From the NCBI GenBank assembly GCA_964247705.1, contig CAXTVQ010000014.1, positions 1 through 64,000 on the forward strand: a stretch of DNA of 64,000 nt, written 5' to 3'. Positions 1-8,323 of the stretch are shown here, one piece after another (position 1 is the stretch's first letter; the number at the start of each line of letters is the position of its first letter). Position numbers and translations under genes: made by a program. The notes beneath the pieces are model-generated. The model worked only from the letters and a program-made list of their open reading frames with translations. It was not told where the DNA came from and searched no databases. The stretch is from LMUY01 sp964247705. Lineage in GTDB: Bacteria; Pseudomonadota; Alphaproteobacteria; Acetobacterales; Acetobacteraceae.

Positions 1-1210
1 ACAGGATCGACTTGCGCGCATGGTCGCCGCGCTCCATGCCGCCGATCTGCGGCACCGTCACGTGGCTCTCGTCCACGATCAGCATCGCGTTCTCCGGCAA
101 ATATTCGAACAGCGTCGGCGGCGGCTCCCCCGGCTTCCGGCCGCTGAGGAACCGGCTGTAGTTCTCGATCGACTTGCAGGACCCGGTCGTCTCCATCATC
201 TCGATATCGAACGTGGTGCGCTGCTGCAGCCGCTCCGCCTCGAGGAACTTGCCTTCCTTTACGAACACGTCGAGCCGATCCTTCAGCTCGATCTTGATGT
301 CCGAGATCGCCTGCGTCAGCGTCGGGCGCGGCGTCACGTAGTGGCTGTTGGCGTAGATGTGCACCTCGTTCAGCGTGCCGGTGACCTCGCCGGTCAGCGG
401 GTCGAACTCGCTGATCGCCTCGATCTCGTCCCCGAACAGCCCGATGCGCCAGGCCCGGTCCTCGTAATGCGACGGGAAGATATCGACGCTGTCCCCGCGC
501 AGACGGAACGTGCCGCGCTGGAAAGCGGCGTCGTTGCGCCGGTACTGCTGCTCGGCCAGCGCCCGCGCCAGCGTGTCCCGCGCGATGGAGCCGCCCACCT
601 CGAGCTTGACCACCATGCGCGAATACGTCTCGACCGAGCCGATACCGTAGATGCAGGACACGGAGGCCACGATCACGACGTCGTTGCGCTCCAGCAGGCT
701 CTGCGTCGCCGCATGGCGCATGCGGTCGATCGCCTCGTTGATCTGGCTGTCCTTCTCCACATACGTGTCCGTCCGCGGCACGTACGCCTCGGGCTGGTAG
801 TAGTCGTAGTAGCTGACGAAATACTCCACCGCGTTGTCGGGGAAGAAGCTCTTCATCTCGCCGTAAAGCTGCGCCGCCAGCGTCTTGTTCGGCGCCAGGA
901 TCAAGGTCGGCCGCTGCGCGTGCTCGATCAGCTTGGCCATCGTGAACGTCTTGCCGGAGCCCGTCACGCCCAGCAGCACCTGGTCGCGCTCCGGCGTCTG
1001 GATGCCCGCCCACAGGTCGCGGATCGCCGTCGGCTGGTCCCCCGCCGGCTCGTACTCGCTGACCACGCGCAAAGGCTTGCCCGGCGGCTTGGCCGGCTGC
1101 CGCTTGGGCTCGAACGTGACGGTCCCGACCAGGTCCCGGTTCAACTGCCCCCGCGTGCGGGCCGGCACCTTCGCCACCTTGCCGGCCGGTTTGGCCAAAA
1201 CCTCGGACAT
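1..1210 (-). CDS. uvrB: UvrABC system protein B, 3' end cut by window edge
   Basis: UvrB is the damage-verifying helicase-like subunit of nucleotide excision repair; it is loaded by UvrA and then recruits UvrC. About 403 N-terminal residues are visible. They include the Walker A segment GVTGSGKTF, the damage-probing hairpin region around YFVSYYDYYQPEAYVP, the VASVSCIYG motif and helicase motif II DESHV near the edge. The later helicase motifs and the UVR tail lie outside the window. The start ATG reads leftward from 1210 and is preceded by a GAGGAG ribosome site. It is divergent from the methyltransferase gene. Identification is secure. Confidence 0.97.
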   Translation of the reverse strand, partial: MSEVLAKPAGKVAKVPARTRGQLNRDLVGTVTFEPKRQPAKPPGKPLRVVSEYEPAGDQPTAIRDLWAGIQTPERDQVLLGVTGSGKTFTMAKLIEHAQRPTLILAPNKTLAAQLYGEMKSFFPDNAVEYFVSYYDYYQPEAYVPRTDTYVEKDSQINEAIDRMRHAATQSLLERNDVVIVASVSCIYGIGSVETYSRMVVKLEVGGSIARDTLARALAEQQYRRNDAAFQRGTFRLRGDSVDIFPSHYEDRAWRIGLFGDEIEAISEFDPLTGEVTGTLNEVHIYANSHYVTPRPTLTQAISDIKIELKDRLDVFVKEGKFLEAERLQQRTTFDIEMMETTGSCKSIENYSRFLSGRKPGEPPPTLFEYLPENAMLIVDESHVTVPQIGGMERGDHARKSIL

Positions 1211-1472
1211 GCGCGACTCCTCAACCGACCGGCAATAGATGGAGCGCCCCCCGCCCCGCGTCGAGCCTCGCTTTACCGCGCGCCTCCCCGCGGCTATGCC
1301 CCGCACCCAACCAAACCCGGAGTGCGTCCCCCTGCGATCCCTCTTGCGCCGGCTTCTGCGCTTCGGCCCGGTCCGTGGGTGGCGCTACCGCCCGGCCATG
1401 CGCCTGCACAGCCGCGCCCGCGCCGTGGTGGCCGCCGGGGCAGGCGCCGAGCGCGTGCAGGTCGCCGACATC

Positions 1473-2252
1473 ATGGCCCGCTTCACCCCGGCCGAGCACC
1501 TGGCCCGCGCCGACGCATACTTCGTGCGCGCAGAGGAAGAGGCGTCCCTGTTCCGCCGCCCCTTCCAAAGCCCCGCCGACACCCAGCCCCGTCTCGCCGG
1601 CCTGTCCACCGTGATCCAGTTGCTCGAGCTGGCCGAGGGCCACCGCGTGCTCGATTTCGGCTGCGGCACCGGCTGGCTCGCCCGCTGCCTGGCCACCATG
1701 GGTGCACAGGTCGTGGCCACCGACGTGTCCTCCAACGTGCTCGACATGGGCCGGCGCTTCCTGTCGCGCGACCCGCTGGCCAACGAACTGCATATCGAGT
1801 TCCGCCGCTTCGATGGCGCCCGCCTCCCTGCGGAGGACGCCAGCATGGACCGCGTCGTCTCCTTCGACGCCTTCCACCACGTGCTGGACCAGGCGGCGAC
1901 GCTCGCCGAGATGGCCCGAGTGCTCAAACAGGGCGGCATCGCCGTCTTCCACGAACCCGGCCCCGAGCACTCCGGCACGGCGGACGCGCAACACGAGATG
2001 CAGGCCTTCTCCGTCATCGAGAACGACATCGACGTACACGCCATCTGGCGCCTGGCACAGGCCTGCGGCTTCACCGACATCCGCATGGCGATGCCGGCCC
2101 TCAAGGCGCCCGTCGTACGCCTGTCCGACTTCGACCGCATCGCCGCCGGCCGCCCCTCGATGCCGGACCTGCGGAACCTGGCGCAGAACGTCTACGATTT
2201 CAGCTACAACCTGCGGATCTTCGCTCTGTACAAGGGCGGCGCCGCTCGCTGA
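1473..2252 (+). CDS. class I SAM-dependent methyltransferase
   Basis: A Rossmann-fold methyltransferase. The SAM-binding motif I VLDFGCGTGW is clear, followed by the acidic motif II region VVATDVS and a motif near DRVVSFDAFHHVLD typical of the Methyltransf_11/25 group. The substrate is unknown. Its TGA overlaps the MBOAT start by one base (TGATG), so it is probably co-translated with the O-acyltransferase and may act on the same polysaccharide or glycan; that is inference. The start is uncertain: the frame is open back to an ATG at 1239, with others at 1398 and 1473. None has a strong ribosome site, and I chose MARFTPAEHL at 1473 because family-like sequence begins there. Confidence 0.8.
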   Translation: MARFTPAEHLARADAYFVRAEEEASLFRRPFQSPADTQPRLAGLSTVIQLLELAEGHRVLDFGCGTGWLARCLATMGAQVVATDVSSNVLDMGRRFLSRDPLANELHIEFRRFDGARLPAEDASMDRVVSFDAFHHVLDQAATLAEMARVLKQGGIAVFHEPGPEHSGTADAQHEMQAFSVIENDIDVHAIWRLAQACGFTDIRMAMPALKAPVVRLSDFDRIAAGRPSMPDLRNLAQNVYDFSYNLRIFALYKGGAAR

Positions 2253-3661
2253 TGCTGTTCTACGAACCGCTCTTCCTCTTCCTCTTCTTCCCCGCCGTCT
2301 TCACCGCCTACCTCCTGGTGCGCGGCCAGCCGCTCGCCCGCGTGCTGGTGCTGCTGGTCGCCAGCCTGTTCTTCTATCTCTGGAGCGAGCCGCTCTTCGT
2401 CCCCGTCGTGCTGCTGACCTGCGTCACGGATTACGGCCTGGCGCTGCTGGTCGCCCGCGGCCGGCGCTGGGCGATCCCGCTCGGCGTGCTGATCAACATC
2501 GGCGTCCTGGTCTACTACAAGTACACCGGGTTCGCGGTCGACAACCTGGACGTGCTGCTGGTCGGCGCCGGCCTCGCCCCCTGGCATATCGGCCAGATCG
2601 CGCTGCCGATCGGCGTCAGCTTCATCGTGTTCGAGAAGATCACCTACCTCGTCGACATCGGCCGTGGCCGCAGCAAGCCGGCCCCCGACTTCCCCACCTA
2701 CCTCCTGTATGTCTTCCTGTTTCCCAAGCTGCTGGCCGGCCCGATCATCAAGTACCACGAGCTCGAATCGCAGCTCCTCGCCCACGGCCGCAACCGCGGC
2801 GGAGACCTGGTGGAGGGCCTGCGCCGCTTCATGCTGGGCGTGGTGAAGAAAACGATGCTGGCCGACACCCTGGCGACGGGCGCCGACATGACCTTCGCCG
2901 CCAACCCGGCCCAACTCGGCTTCGCCGACGCCTGGTGGGGCGTGCTGTTCTTCACCTTCCAGATCTACATCGACTTCAGCGCCTACTCGGACATGGCGAT
3001 CGGGCTCGCCCGCATGTTCGGCTTCCGGCTGAACGAGAACTTCAACAAGCCCTACATATCCTGCAGCATCACCGAGTTCTGGCGCCGCTGGCACATCTCG
3101 CTGTCCACCTGGATCCGCGACTACCTCTACATCCCGCTCGGCGGCAACCGCGTCAGCCCAGGCCGGCGCTACGTCAACCTGTGGGTCTGCTTCCTCGCCA
3201 GCGGCCTATGGCACGGCGCGGCTTGGACCTACGTCGCCTGGGGCGCCTATAACGGCCTCTTCCTGGTGCTCGAGCGCCTGTTCCTGCTCCGCTGGCTCGA
3301 CCGCATGCCGCGCCTGGCCGCCAACACCTGGACCTTCGCGGTCACCGTCGCCGGGTGGCTGGTGTTCCGCGCTGTTTCCCTGAACCAAGCCGGCAGCATG
3401 GCCGGCGCCATGCTGGACCCGGCGCGCACCGGCGTGGCCGTCGGCCTCTACCGCTCGCCGCTGATGATGAGCGCCATGGCGGCCGCCGCCCTCGTCTCCT
3501 TCCTGCCCCGCGTGCCAGGCTTCGACCGGCAGCAGGAGGCAGCCGTCACCGCACCCGCCGGACGCCTGGTGCTGGACGGCGTGCTCTCCGTGCTGTTCGT
3601 CTTCGCCCTGTCCAAGGCACTGGCCGACCCGTTCAAACCGTTCCTGTATTTCCGGTTCTAG
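2252..3661 (+). CDS. MBOAT family O-acyltransferase (AlgI-like)
   Basis: A 469-residue multi-pass membrane protein of the membrane-bound O-acyltransferase family. It resembles AlgI, which passes acetyl groups across the inner membrane for exopolysaccharide O-acetylation. Family motifs seen are WHISLSTWIRDYLYIPLGGNR-type sequence in the middle and SGLWHGAAWTYVAWG further on, where the His of LWHG is the family's invariant residue. Hydrophobic segments run through the whole length. It starts inside the stop of the methyltransferase and is followed four bases later by an AlgX/AlgJ-like gene. That pairing of a membrane acyltransferase with a periplasmic SGNH-fold partner is standard for polysaccharide acetylation. 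The polymer is not identifiable because no glycosyltransferases are adjacent. Confidence 0.92.
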   Translation: MLFYEPLFLFLFFPAVFTAYLLVRGQPLARVLVLLVASLFFYLWSEPLFVPVVLLTCVTDYGLALLVARGRRWAIPLGVLINIGVLVYYKYTGFAVDNLDVLLVGAGLAPWHIGQIALPIGVSFIVFEKITYLVDIGRGRSKPAPDFPTYLLYVFLFPKLLAGPIIKYHELESQLLAHGRNRGGDLVEGLRRFMLGVVKKTMLADTLATGADMTFAANPAQLGFADAWWGVLFFTFQIYIDFSAYSDMAIGLARMFGFRLNENFNKPYISCSITEFWRRWHISLSTWIRDYLYIPLGGNRVSPGRRYVNLWVCFLASGLWHGAAWTYVAWGAYNGLFLVLERLFLLRWLDRMPRLAANTWTFAVTVAGWLVFRAVSLNQAGSMAGAMLDPARTGVAVGLYRSPLMMSAMAAAALVSFLPRVPGFDRQQEAAVTAPAGRLVLDGVLSVLFVFALSKALADPFKPFLYFRF

Positions 3662-3665
3662 CCCG

Positions 3666-4898
3666 ATGATCTCCCGCATCCTCCGCATGCTTCCGCTGAG
3701 CCTCGGCGCCGCCGTCTGGATCGCCTGCACCGTGCTGCTGGTCGTGAACCTGCTGTTGCCGGCGCTGGGCCAGGGCAGGATGAAGCTGTCCCCCCCGCTC
3801 GCCGGCGTGACCAACCCCGAGGAGGCGCATCTGAGCTGGGCCGCCCTGCTCGATGGCTCGTTCCAATCCGCCTACGCCCATATGGTCGGCAGCGAGATGC
3901 CGCTCTACGCCTCGGCCGTGCGGCTACGTAACCAGGTGCAGTACAGCTTGTTCGGCGAGTCCGCGGTGCCGGAGCTGCTCGTCGGGCGCGGACCCAGCCT
4001 GTTCGAGACGCCGTACAGCGTCGAATACTGCTCCCGCAACCTTGCCACCTGGCACGCCCAATCCGACGCCTGGGCCGCCCAGATCCGCCAGATGCAGGAC
4101 ATCGAGGAGCGCCGCGGCCACGCCTTCCTCTACGTGCTGACCCCGTCCAAGGTCTCGCAATATCCGGACATCCTGCCCAGGTCGTACACCTGCCCGTCCA
4201 CGGCAGCGGACCGCGCCGGCATCATACCAGCCTGGCTGGCGACGTTGCGGGCGGAGGGCGTGCACGTAGCGGACACCACGGCGGTGATGACGGCGGCGCA
4301 CGGCGCCTACCCGTTCAGGCTGTTTCCGATGGGCGGGGCGCACTGGAACGCGGTCGGCTCGGCGCTGTCGATCCAGGCGGTGATGGCCGAGTTGCGCCGC
4401 CTGGTCCCGCACGGCGGCTTCCTGCCATACAGCTTCACCTGGCACATGATCCGCCACCCGTTCGGACTGGATATCGACCTCTCCAACCTGCTGAACCTGA
4501 TCTGGCACTTCCCGACCGCCCCCGTGCCCGTCATCGACCTGCAGCCGGCCCCGCCGCCCACGCCGTGCCCGGACACCAAGGTCGTCATCGTGGGCGGCAG
4601 CTTCAGCCACGCCATCCTGGAGACGCTGCAAAAGGCCACCTGCAACCCACCCGCCATCGAATACGAATACTGGCGCACCTACACGCTGTATTGGACCAAA
4701 CCCGGCCCCGTCCTCAAATACGGCGTGGACGAGGCGCAACGCTCCCGCGACATCCTGGCCGCCGACGTGCTGATCTACGAGGAGAACGAGCAGGTCCTCC
4801 CCCACCCGCCGCAAGGCGAGGCGCTCTACGAGTTCCTGAAGAACGACGTCGCCCAATCCTCGTCTCCCTCCCCCGCCGGCGAGAGAGGGCCGGGATGA
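3666..4898 (+). CDS. AlgX/AlgJ-like periplasmic O-acetyltransferase
   Basis: A 410-residue protein with an N-terminal membrane anchor or uncleaved signal (about residues 10-35), followed by an SGNH-hydrolase-like fold as in alginate acetylation proteins AlgX/AlgJ. The candidate nucleophile is the Ser in VVIVGGSFSHA (about residue 310). The His is in GGAHWNAVG (about residue 225). In AlgX the His is part of an Asp-x-His pair; here the residue two before it is Gly. The last dozen residues (SPSPAGERGPG) are encoded by a copy of a dispersed palindromic repeat, so the native C-terminus may have been altered. It forms an acetylation pair with the upstream MBOAT gene. Confidence 0.8.
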   Translation: MISRILRMLPLSLGAAVWIACTVLLVVNLLLPALGQGRMKLSPPLAGVTNPEEAHLSWAALLDGSFQSAYAHMVGSEMPLYASAVRLRNQVQYSLFGESAVPELLVGRGPSLFETPYSVEYCSRNLATWHAQSDAWAAQIRQMQDIEERRGHAFLYVLTPSKVSQYPDILPRSYTCPSTAADRAGIIPAWLATLRAEGVHVADTTAVMTAAHGAYPFRLFPMGGAHWNAVGSALSIQAVMAELRRLVPHGGFLPYSFTWHMIRHPFGLDIDLSNLLNLIWHFPTAPVPVIDLQPAPPPTPCPDTKVVIVGGSFSHAILETLQKATCNPPAIEYEYWRTYTLYWTKPGPVLKYGVDEAQRSRDILAADVLIYEENEQVLPHPPQGEALYEFLKNDVAQSSSPSPAGERGPG

Positions 4899-4903
4899 GA
4901 GCG
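4857..4903 (+). repeat. dispersed GGGAGAGGG-type palindromic repeat, copy 1
   Basis: A degenerate copy of a repeat found five times in this window (also near 8280, 18838, 30244 and 49514). The right arm reads GAGAGAGGGCCGGGATGAG and the left arm is CT-rich. It overlaps the end of the AlgX-like gene and encodes that protein's C-terminal tail. It is the most diverged copy. Confidence 0.7.
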
Positions 4904-5006
4904 CAAGAAGTCATCTACGCCGCTCGGCCCAACCAGGCTCGTAAGGTTCTCGTCTGACCTTGCGCGTGCCCGAAAACGGTTCTAGCGCAGGGATAAAGGG
5001 GGACCG

Positions 5007-6041
5007 ATGGCTGACCTCGAAAACCTCCGGCTGATCCGCGACAGCGCCGCGGCGATCGCACCCCGCGGCGATCTGCGCCGCATCCGCGCGCTGCGCACCA
5101 CCGGCCATGGCTACGACCGCACCGTCCTGCTCGCCATGGGCGAGATGGGCTGGCTCGCCCTGCGCGTGCCGGAGGAAGCGGGCGGCGCTGCGTTGGGCAT
5201 GGCCGAGTATTGCGTCGTCGCCGAGGAGGTGGGCGCTGCGCTGGCGCCCGAGCCCCTGGTCGCCTGCGCGCTCTCCGCCACGCTCGACCCGGCCCCGGCC
5301 GTGATCGCGGGCGAGGCCGTCGTGCCGCTCGCCTGGCAGGAACGCCCGGACGCCCTCGGCCTGGCGCCGGAGACCGTGTTCGAGGACGGCCGCGTCACCG
5401 GCCGCAAGCTGTTCGTCCCCGCCGCCCACGGCGCCGATGCCTTCCTGGTCACCACCGTCGCCGGCCTCGCCCGCGTGTCCGCCGGCGCACCCGGCGTCCG
5501 GCTGGACGTCGCCCGGCTGCAGGACGGCGGCCAGACCGCAACGCTCGACCTGGACGGCGCGCCCGCCGCGTCCGTCCCCGGTGACCCGGCGGATGCGCTG
5601 GAGGACGCCACCCTCGCCACCGCTGCCATGCTGCTCGGCGTGATGGAGCAGGCCTTCGCCATCACCCTCGACTTCCTCAAGACACGCCAGCAATTCGGCA
5701 AGCCGATCGGCAGCTTCCAGGCATTGCAGCACAAGGCGGCGGACCTGAAGCTGCAGGTCGAGCTGACCCGGGCCAGCGTGGAGGCCGCCGCGGCGACCAT
5801 CGATGCCGGCGCCCCGCTTGCCCAGCGTCAGGCCGCCGTGTCCCGCGCCAAGGCCCGCGCCGCCACCGCCGGCATGTTGGTCACGCGCCAGGCCGTGCAG
5901 CTTCATGGCGGCGTGGGCTATACCGATGAGTACGACGTCGGACTGTATCTGCGCCGCGCCATGGTGCTGAGCAATCAGTTCGGCTCGGCGGCGGCGCACC
6001 GGGCGCGTTACGCTCGCCTGGTACCGGAGGACGAGGACTGA
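5007..6041 (+). CDS. acyl-CoA dehydrogenase, short form
   Basis: FAD-dependent acyl-CoA alpha-beta dehydrogenase family, 344 residues and therefore shorter than the usual 380 or so. The N-terminal helical domain (VPEEAGGAALGMAEYCVVAEEVG), middle beta domain and C-terminal helical domain (KTRQQFGKPIGSFQALQHK; QLHGGVGYTDEYDVGLYLRRA) are all present. The Tyr-Glu-Gly sequence carrying the catalytic base of medium/short-chain enzymes is not visible. Short forms like this often pair with a longer homologue, and one lies 1 kb downstream. The start ATG follows an AAGGGGG ribosome site. It is the first gene of a run with an SDR, a second dehydrogenase and a CoA-transferase. The substrate is unknown. 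Confidence 0.9.
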   Translation: MADLENLRLIRDSAAAIAPRGDLRRIRALRTTGHGYDRTVLLAMGEMGWLALRVPEEAGGAALGMAEYCVVAEEVGAALAPEPLVACALSATLDPAPAVIAGEAVVPLAWQERPDALGLAPETVFEDGRVTGRKLFVPAAHGADAFLVTTVAGLARVSAGAPGVRLDVARLQDGGQTATLDLDGAPAASVPGDPADALEDATLATAAMLLGVMEQAFAITLDFLKTRQQFGKPIGSFQALQHKAADLKLQVELTRASVEAAAATIDAGAPLAQRQAAVSRAKARAATAGMLVTRQAVQLHGGVGYTDEYDVGLYLRRAMVLSNQFGSAAAHRARYARLVPEDED

Positions 6042-6075
6042 CGGCGCAACAACAAACAAGGGGAGCAACACCAGG

Positions 6076-6981
6076 ATGCTGAACGGTAAAGTCGCGATCG
6101 TCACCGGCGCCGGCGGCGGGATCGGGCGGGAGATCGCGGTCGCCATGGCGCTAGCGGGCGCGGACGTGGTGATCAACGACGTCGGCGCCTCGCTGACCGG
6201 CGAAGGCCTGTCCGCCTCGCCCGCCGAGCAGACCAAGCAGATCATCGAGCAGCGCGGCGGCCGCGCGGCGGTCAGCACCGACAGCGTGGCCGAGTGGGAC
6301 TCGGCGCAGAAGATCGTGCAGACCGCCATGGACGCGTTCGGCCGGGTGGATATCGTGGTCAACAACGCCGGCATCCTGCGGGACGTGATCTTCCACAAGA
6401 TGTCCCCCAAGGACTGGCTGGACGTGATCGGCGTGCACCTCAACGGCAGCTTCTTCGTCAGCCGCGCCGCCGCCGAGCAGTTCCGCAACCAGCAATCCGG
6501 CGCCTACGTCCACATGACCAGCACATCCGGGCTGGTGGGCAATTTCGGCCAGGCCAACTACTCCGCCGCCAAGCTCGGCATCACGGCGCTGTCCAAGTCG
6601 ATCGCGCTCGACATGCAGCGCTACGGCGTGCGGTCCAACTGCATCGCCCCGTTCGCCTGGAGCCGGATGACCAGTTCCATCCCCGCCGAGACGCCGGACC
6701 AGCAGGCGCGGGTGGCCAAGATCCAGCAGATGACGCCGGACAAGAACGCGCCGATGGCGGTGTTCCTGGCCTCGGACGCGGCCGCGGCGTTCACCGGTCA
6801 GGTGTTCGCCACGCGCTACAACGAGATCTTCCTCATGAGCCAGAGCCGCCCGCTGCGCAGCGTGCACCGCGGCGAGGGCTGGACGCCCGAACTGATCGCC
6901 GAGCATGCCGCACCGGCCCTGCGGGCGAGCTTGATCCCGCTCGACCGCAGCCAAGATGTGTTCAGTTGGGATCCGGTCTAA
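6076..6981 (+). CDS. SDR family dehydrogenase, MFE-2 3-hydroxyacyl-CoA type
   Basis: A 301-residue short-chain dehydrogenase/reductase. It has the NAD(P)-binding motif TGAGGGIG, the NNAG motif and the active-site YSAAK with an upstream STSG serine. The stretch VVINDVGASLTGEG resembles the hydroxyacyl-CoA dehydrogenase domain of peroxisomal multifunctional enzyme type 2, so oxidation of a 3-hydroxyacyl-CoA is a reasonable role; this is family-based inference. A GGGGAG ribosome site precedes the ATG. It sits between two acyl-CoA dehydrogenases, consistent with one beta-oxidation-like route. Confidence 0.9.
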   Translation: MLNGKVAIVTGAGGGIGREIAVAMALAGADVVINDVGASLTGEGLSASPAEQTKQIIEQRGGRAAVSTDSVAEWDSAQKIVQTAMDAFGRVDIVVNNAGILRDVIFHKMSPKDWLDVIGVHLNGSFFVSRAAAEQFRNQQSGAYVHMTSTSGLVGNFGQANYSAAKLGITALSKSIALDMQRYGVRSNCIAPFAWSRMTSSIPAETPDQQARVAKIQQMTPDKNAPMAVFLASDAAAAFTGQVFATRYNEIFLMSQSRPLRSVHRGEGWTPELIAEHAAPALRASLIPLDRSQDVFSWDPV

Positions 6982-6989
6982 GCCAATCC

Positions 6990-7062
6990 GTCATGGCCGG
7001 GCTTGACCCGGCCACCCACGCGGTCCCGCCCGCCCGAAACTGCCGGTCAAGTCCGGCATGAC
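6990..7062. repeat. REP-like inverted repeat (GTCATGGCCGGGCTTGACC type)
   Basis: The left arm at 6990-7008 and the right arm at 7045-7062 are near-perfect reverse complements, with one indel and one substitution over 18-19 bases, separated by a 36-base GC-rich loop. It fills most of the gap between the SDR and the second acyl-CoA dehydrogenase, so it would form a strong hairpin inside a likely polycistronic mRNA. It may stabilise or attenuate the transcript. Only one copy is seen here. Confidence 0.75.
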
Positions 7063-7080
7063 GGCCAGAAGGAAACCATC

Positions 7081-8244
7081 ATGGACCTCCCGCTCATCAC
7101 CCGCGACGATCACGCCGAGATCCGTGAGGAAGTCCGCAAGCTCTGCGCCCGCTTCCCCGGCGAATACTGGCGCAAGCTGGACGCCGAGCGCGGCTACCCG
7201 ACCGAGTTCGTCACCGCACTGACCGAGGCCGGCTACCTCTCCGTGCTCATCCCCGAGGACTACGGCGGTTCCGGCCTGGGCATCACCGCCGCCGCCGCGA
7301 TCCTCGAAACCGTCCAGGCGGAGGGCTGCAACGGCGCCGCCTGCCACGCGCAGATGTACATCATGGGCACCATCCTCCGCCACGGCTCGCCCGAGCAGAA
7401 GCGGCAGTACCTGCCTAAGATCGCCACCGGCGAACTCCGCCTGCAGGCGTTCGGCGTCACCGAGCCCACCAGCGGCACCGACACCACCAGCCTGCGCACC
7501 GTCGCCCGGCGCGAGGGCGACACCTACATCGTCAACGGCCAGAAGGTCTGGACCAGCCGCTCGGAGCACTCGGACCTGATGCTGCTGCTCGCCCGCACCA
7601 CCCCGCGCGACCAGGTGGCCAAGAAGACCGAGGGGCTGTCCACCTTCATCGTGGACATGAAGAATACGCCGGGCCTCACCATCCGCCCGATCCGCACGAT
7701 GATGAACCACAATTCGTGCGAGGTGTTCTTCGACAACATGCCCGTCCCCGCGGCGAACCTGGTGGGCGAGGAGGGCAGGGGCTTCCGCTACATCCTGGAC
7801 GGCATGAACGCCGAGCGCCTGCTGATCGCCGCCGAGTGCATCGGGGACGCCAAGTGGTTCACCGCCCGCAGCGTCGCCTACGCCAACGAGCGCCGGGTGT
7901 TCGGCCGCGCCATCGGTCAGAACCAGGGCGTCGCCTTCCCGATCGCCCGCGCCTACGCCCAGATGCGCGCCGCCGAATTGCTGGTGCGCGAGGGGCTCGA
8001 GCGGTTCGAGGCCGGGTTGCCCTGCGGCGAGCAGGCGAACATGGCCAAGATGCTGGCCGCCGAGGCAAGCTGGGCCGCGGGCGAGGCCTGCATCCAGACC
8101 CATGGCGGCTACGGGTTCGCCGAGGAATACGACATCGAGCGCAAGTTCCGCGAGACGCGGCTGTATCAAGTGGCCCCCATCAGCACGAACCTGATCCTGT
8201 CCTACGTCGCCGAACACGTCCTCGGCCTCCCGCGCTCCTACTGA
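7081..8244 (+). CDS. acyl-CoA dehydrogenase
   Basis: Full-length 388-residue acyl-CoA dehydrogenase. The three family domains are visible, with FAD/substrate signatures AFGVTEPTSGTDTTSLRT, VNGQKVWTSR and QTHGGYGFAEEYDIERKFRE. The usual YEGTxEI segment is replaced by LYQVAPISTN, so the catalytic base must lie elsewhere, as in isovaleryl-CoA and long-chain types, or in a partner. The frame is open to 7003, but ATG 7081 follows an AGAAGGAAA ribosome site and begins family-like sequence. It is probably co-transcribed with the SDR upstream and the CoA-transferase downstream, and possibly forms a hetero-complex with the short homologue at 5007; that last point is inference. Confidence 0.92.
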   Translation: MDLPLITRDDHAEIREEVRKLCARFPGEYWRKLDAERGYPTEFVTALTEAGYLSVLIPEDYGGSGLGITAAAAILETVQAEGCNGAACHAQMYIMGTILRHGSPEQKRQYLPKIATGELRLQAFGVTEPTSGTDTTSLRTVARREGDTYIVNGQKVWTSRSEHSDLMLLLARTTPRDQVAKKTEGLSTFIVDMKNTPGLTIRPIRTMMNHNSCEVFFDNMPVPAANLVGEEGRGFRYILDGMNAERLLIAAECIGDAKWFTARSVAYANERRVFGRAIGQNQGVAFPIARAYAQMRAAELLVREGLERFEAGLPCGEQANMAKMLAAEASWAAGEACIQTHGGYGFAEEYDIERKFRETRLYQVAPISTNLILSYVAEHVLGLPRSY

Positions 8245-8261
8245 TGACGTCCGCGAACCGC

Positions 8262-8303
8262 TTCTCCTTCTTTCGCTCGCGGGAGAGGGCCGGGGTGAGG
8301 GCG
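8262..8303 (+). repeat. dispersed GGGAGAGGG-type palindromic repeat, copy 2
   Basis: The conserved right arm GGGAGAGGGCCGGGGTGAGG starts at 8281. The left arm is a weaker CTTCTCCTTCTTTCG tract. It lies between the acyl-CoA dehydrogenase and the CoA-transferase, just upstream of the latter's start. Confidence 0.8.
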
Positions 8304-8323
8304 ATCCCCGCAGGGCCAGCTTG

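Noticed and set aside
20..3661. 1213-residue forward ORF
   Set aside because: Its first two-thirds are antisense to uvrB and out of frame with the methyltransferase. Only the last 469 residues (from 2252) form a real MBOAT protein.
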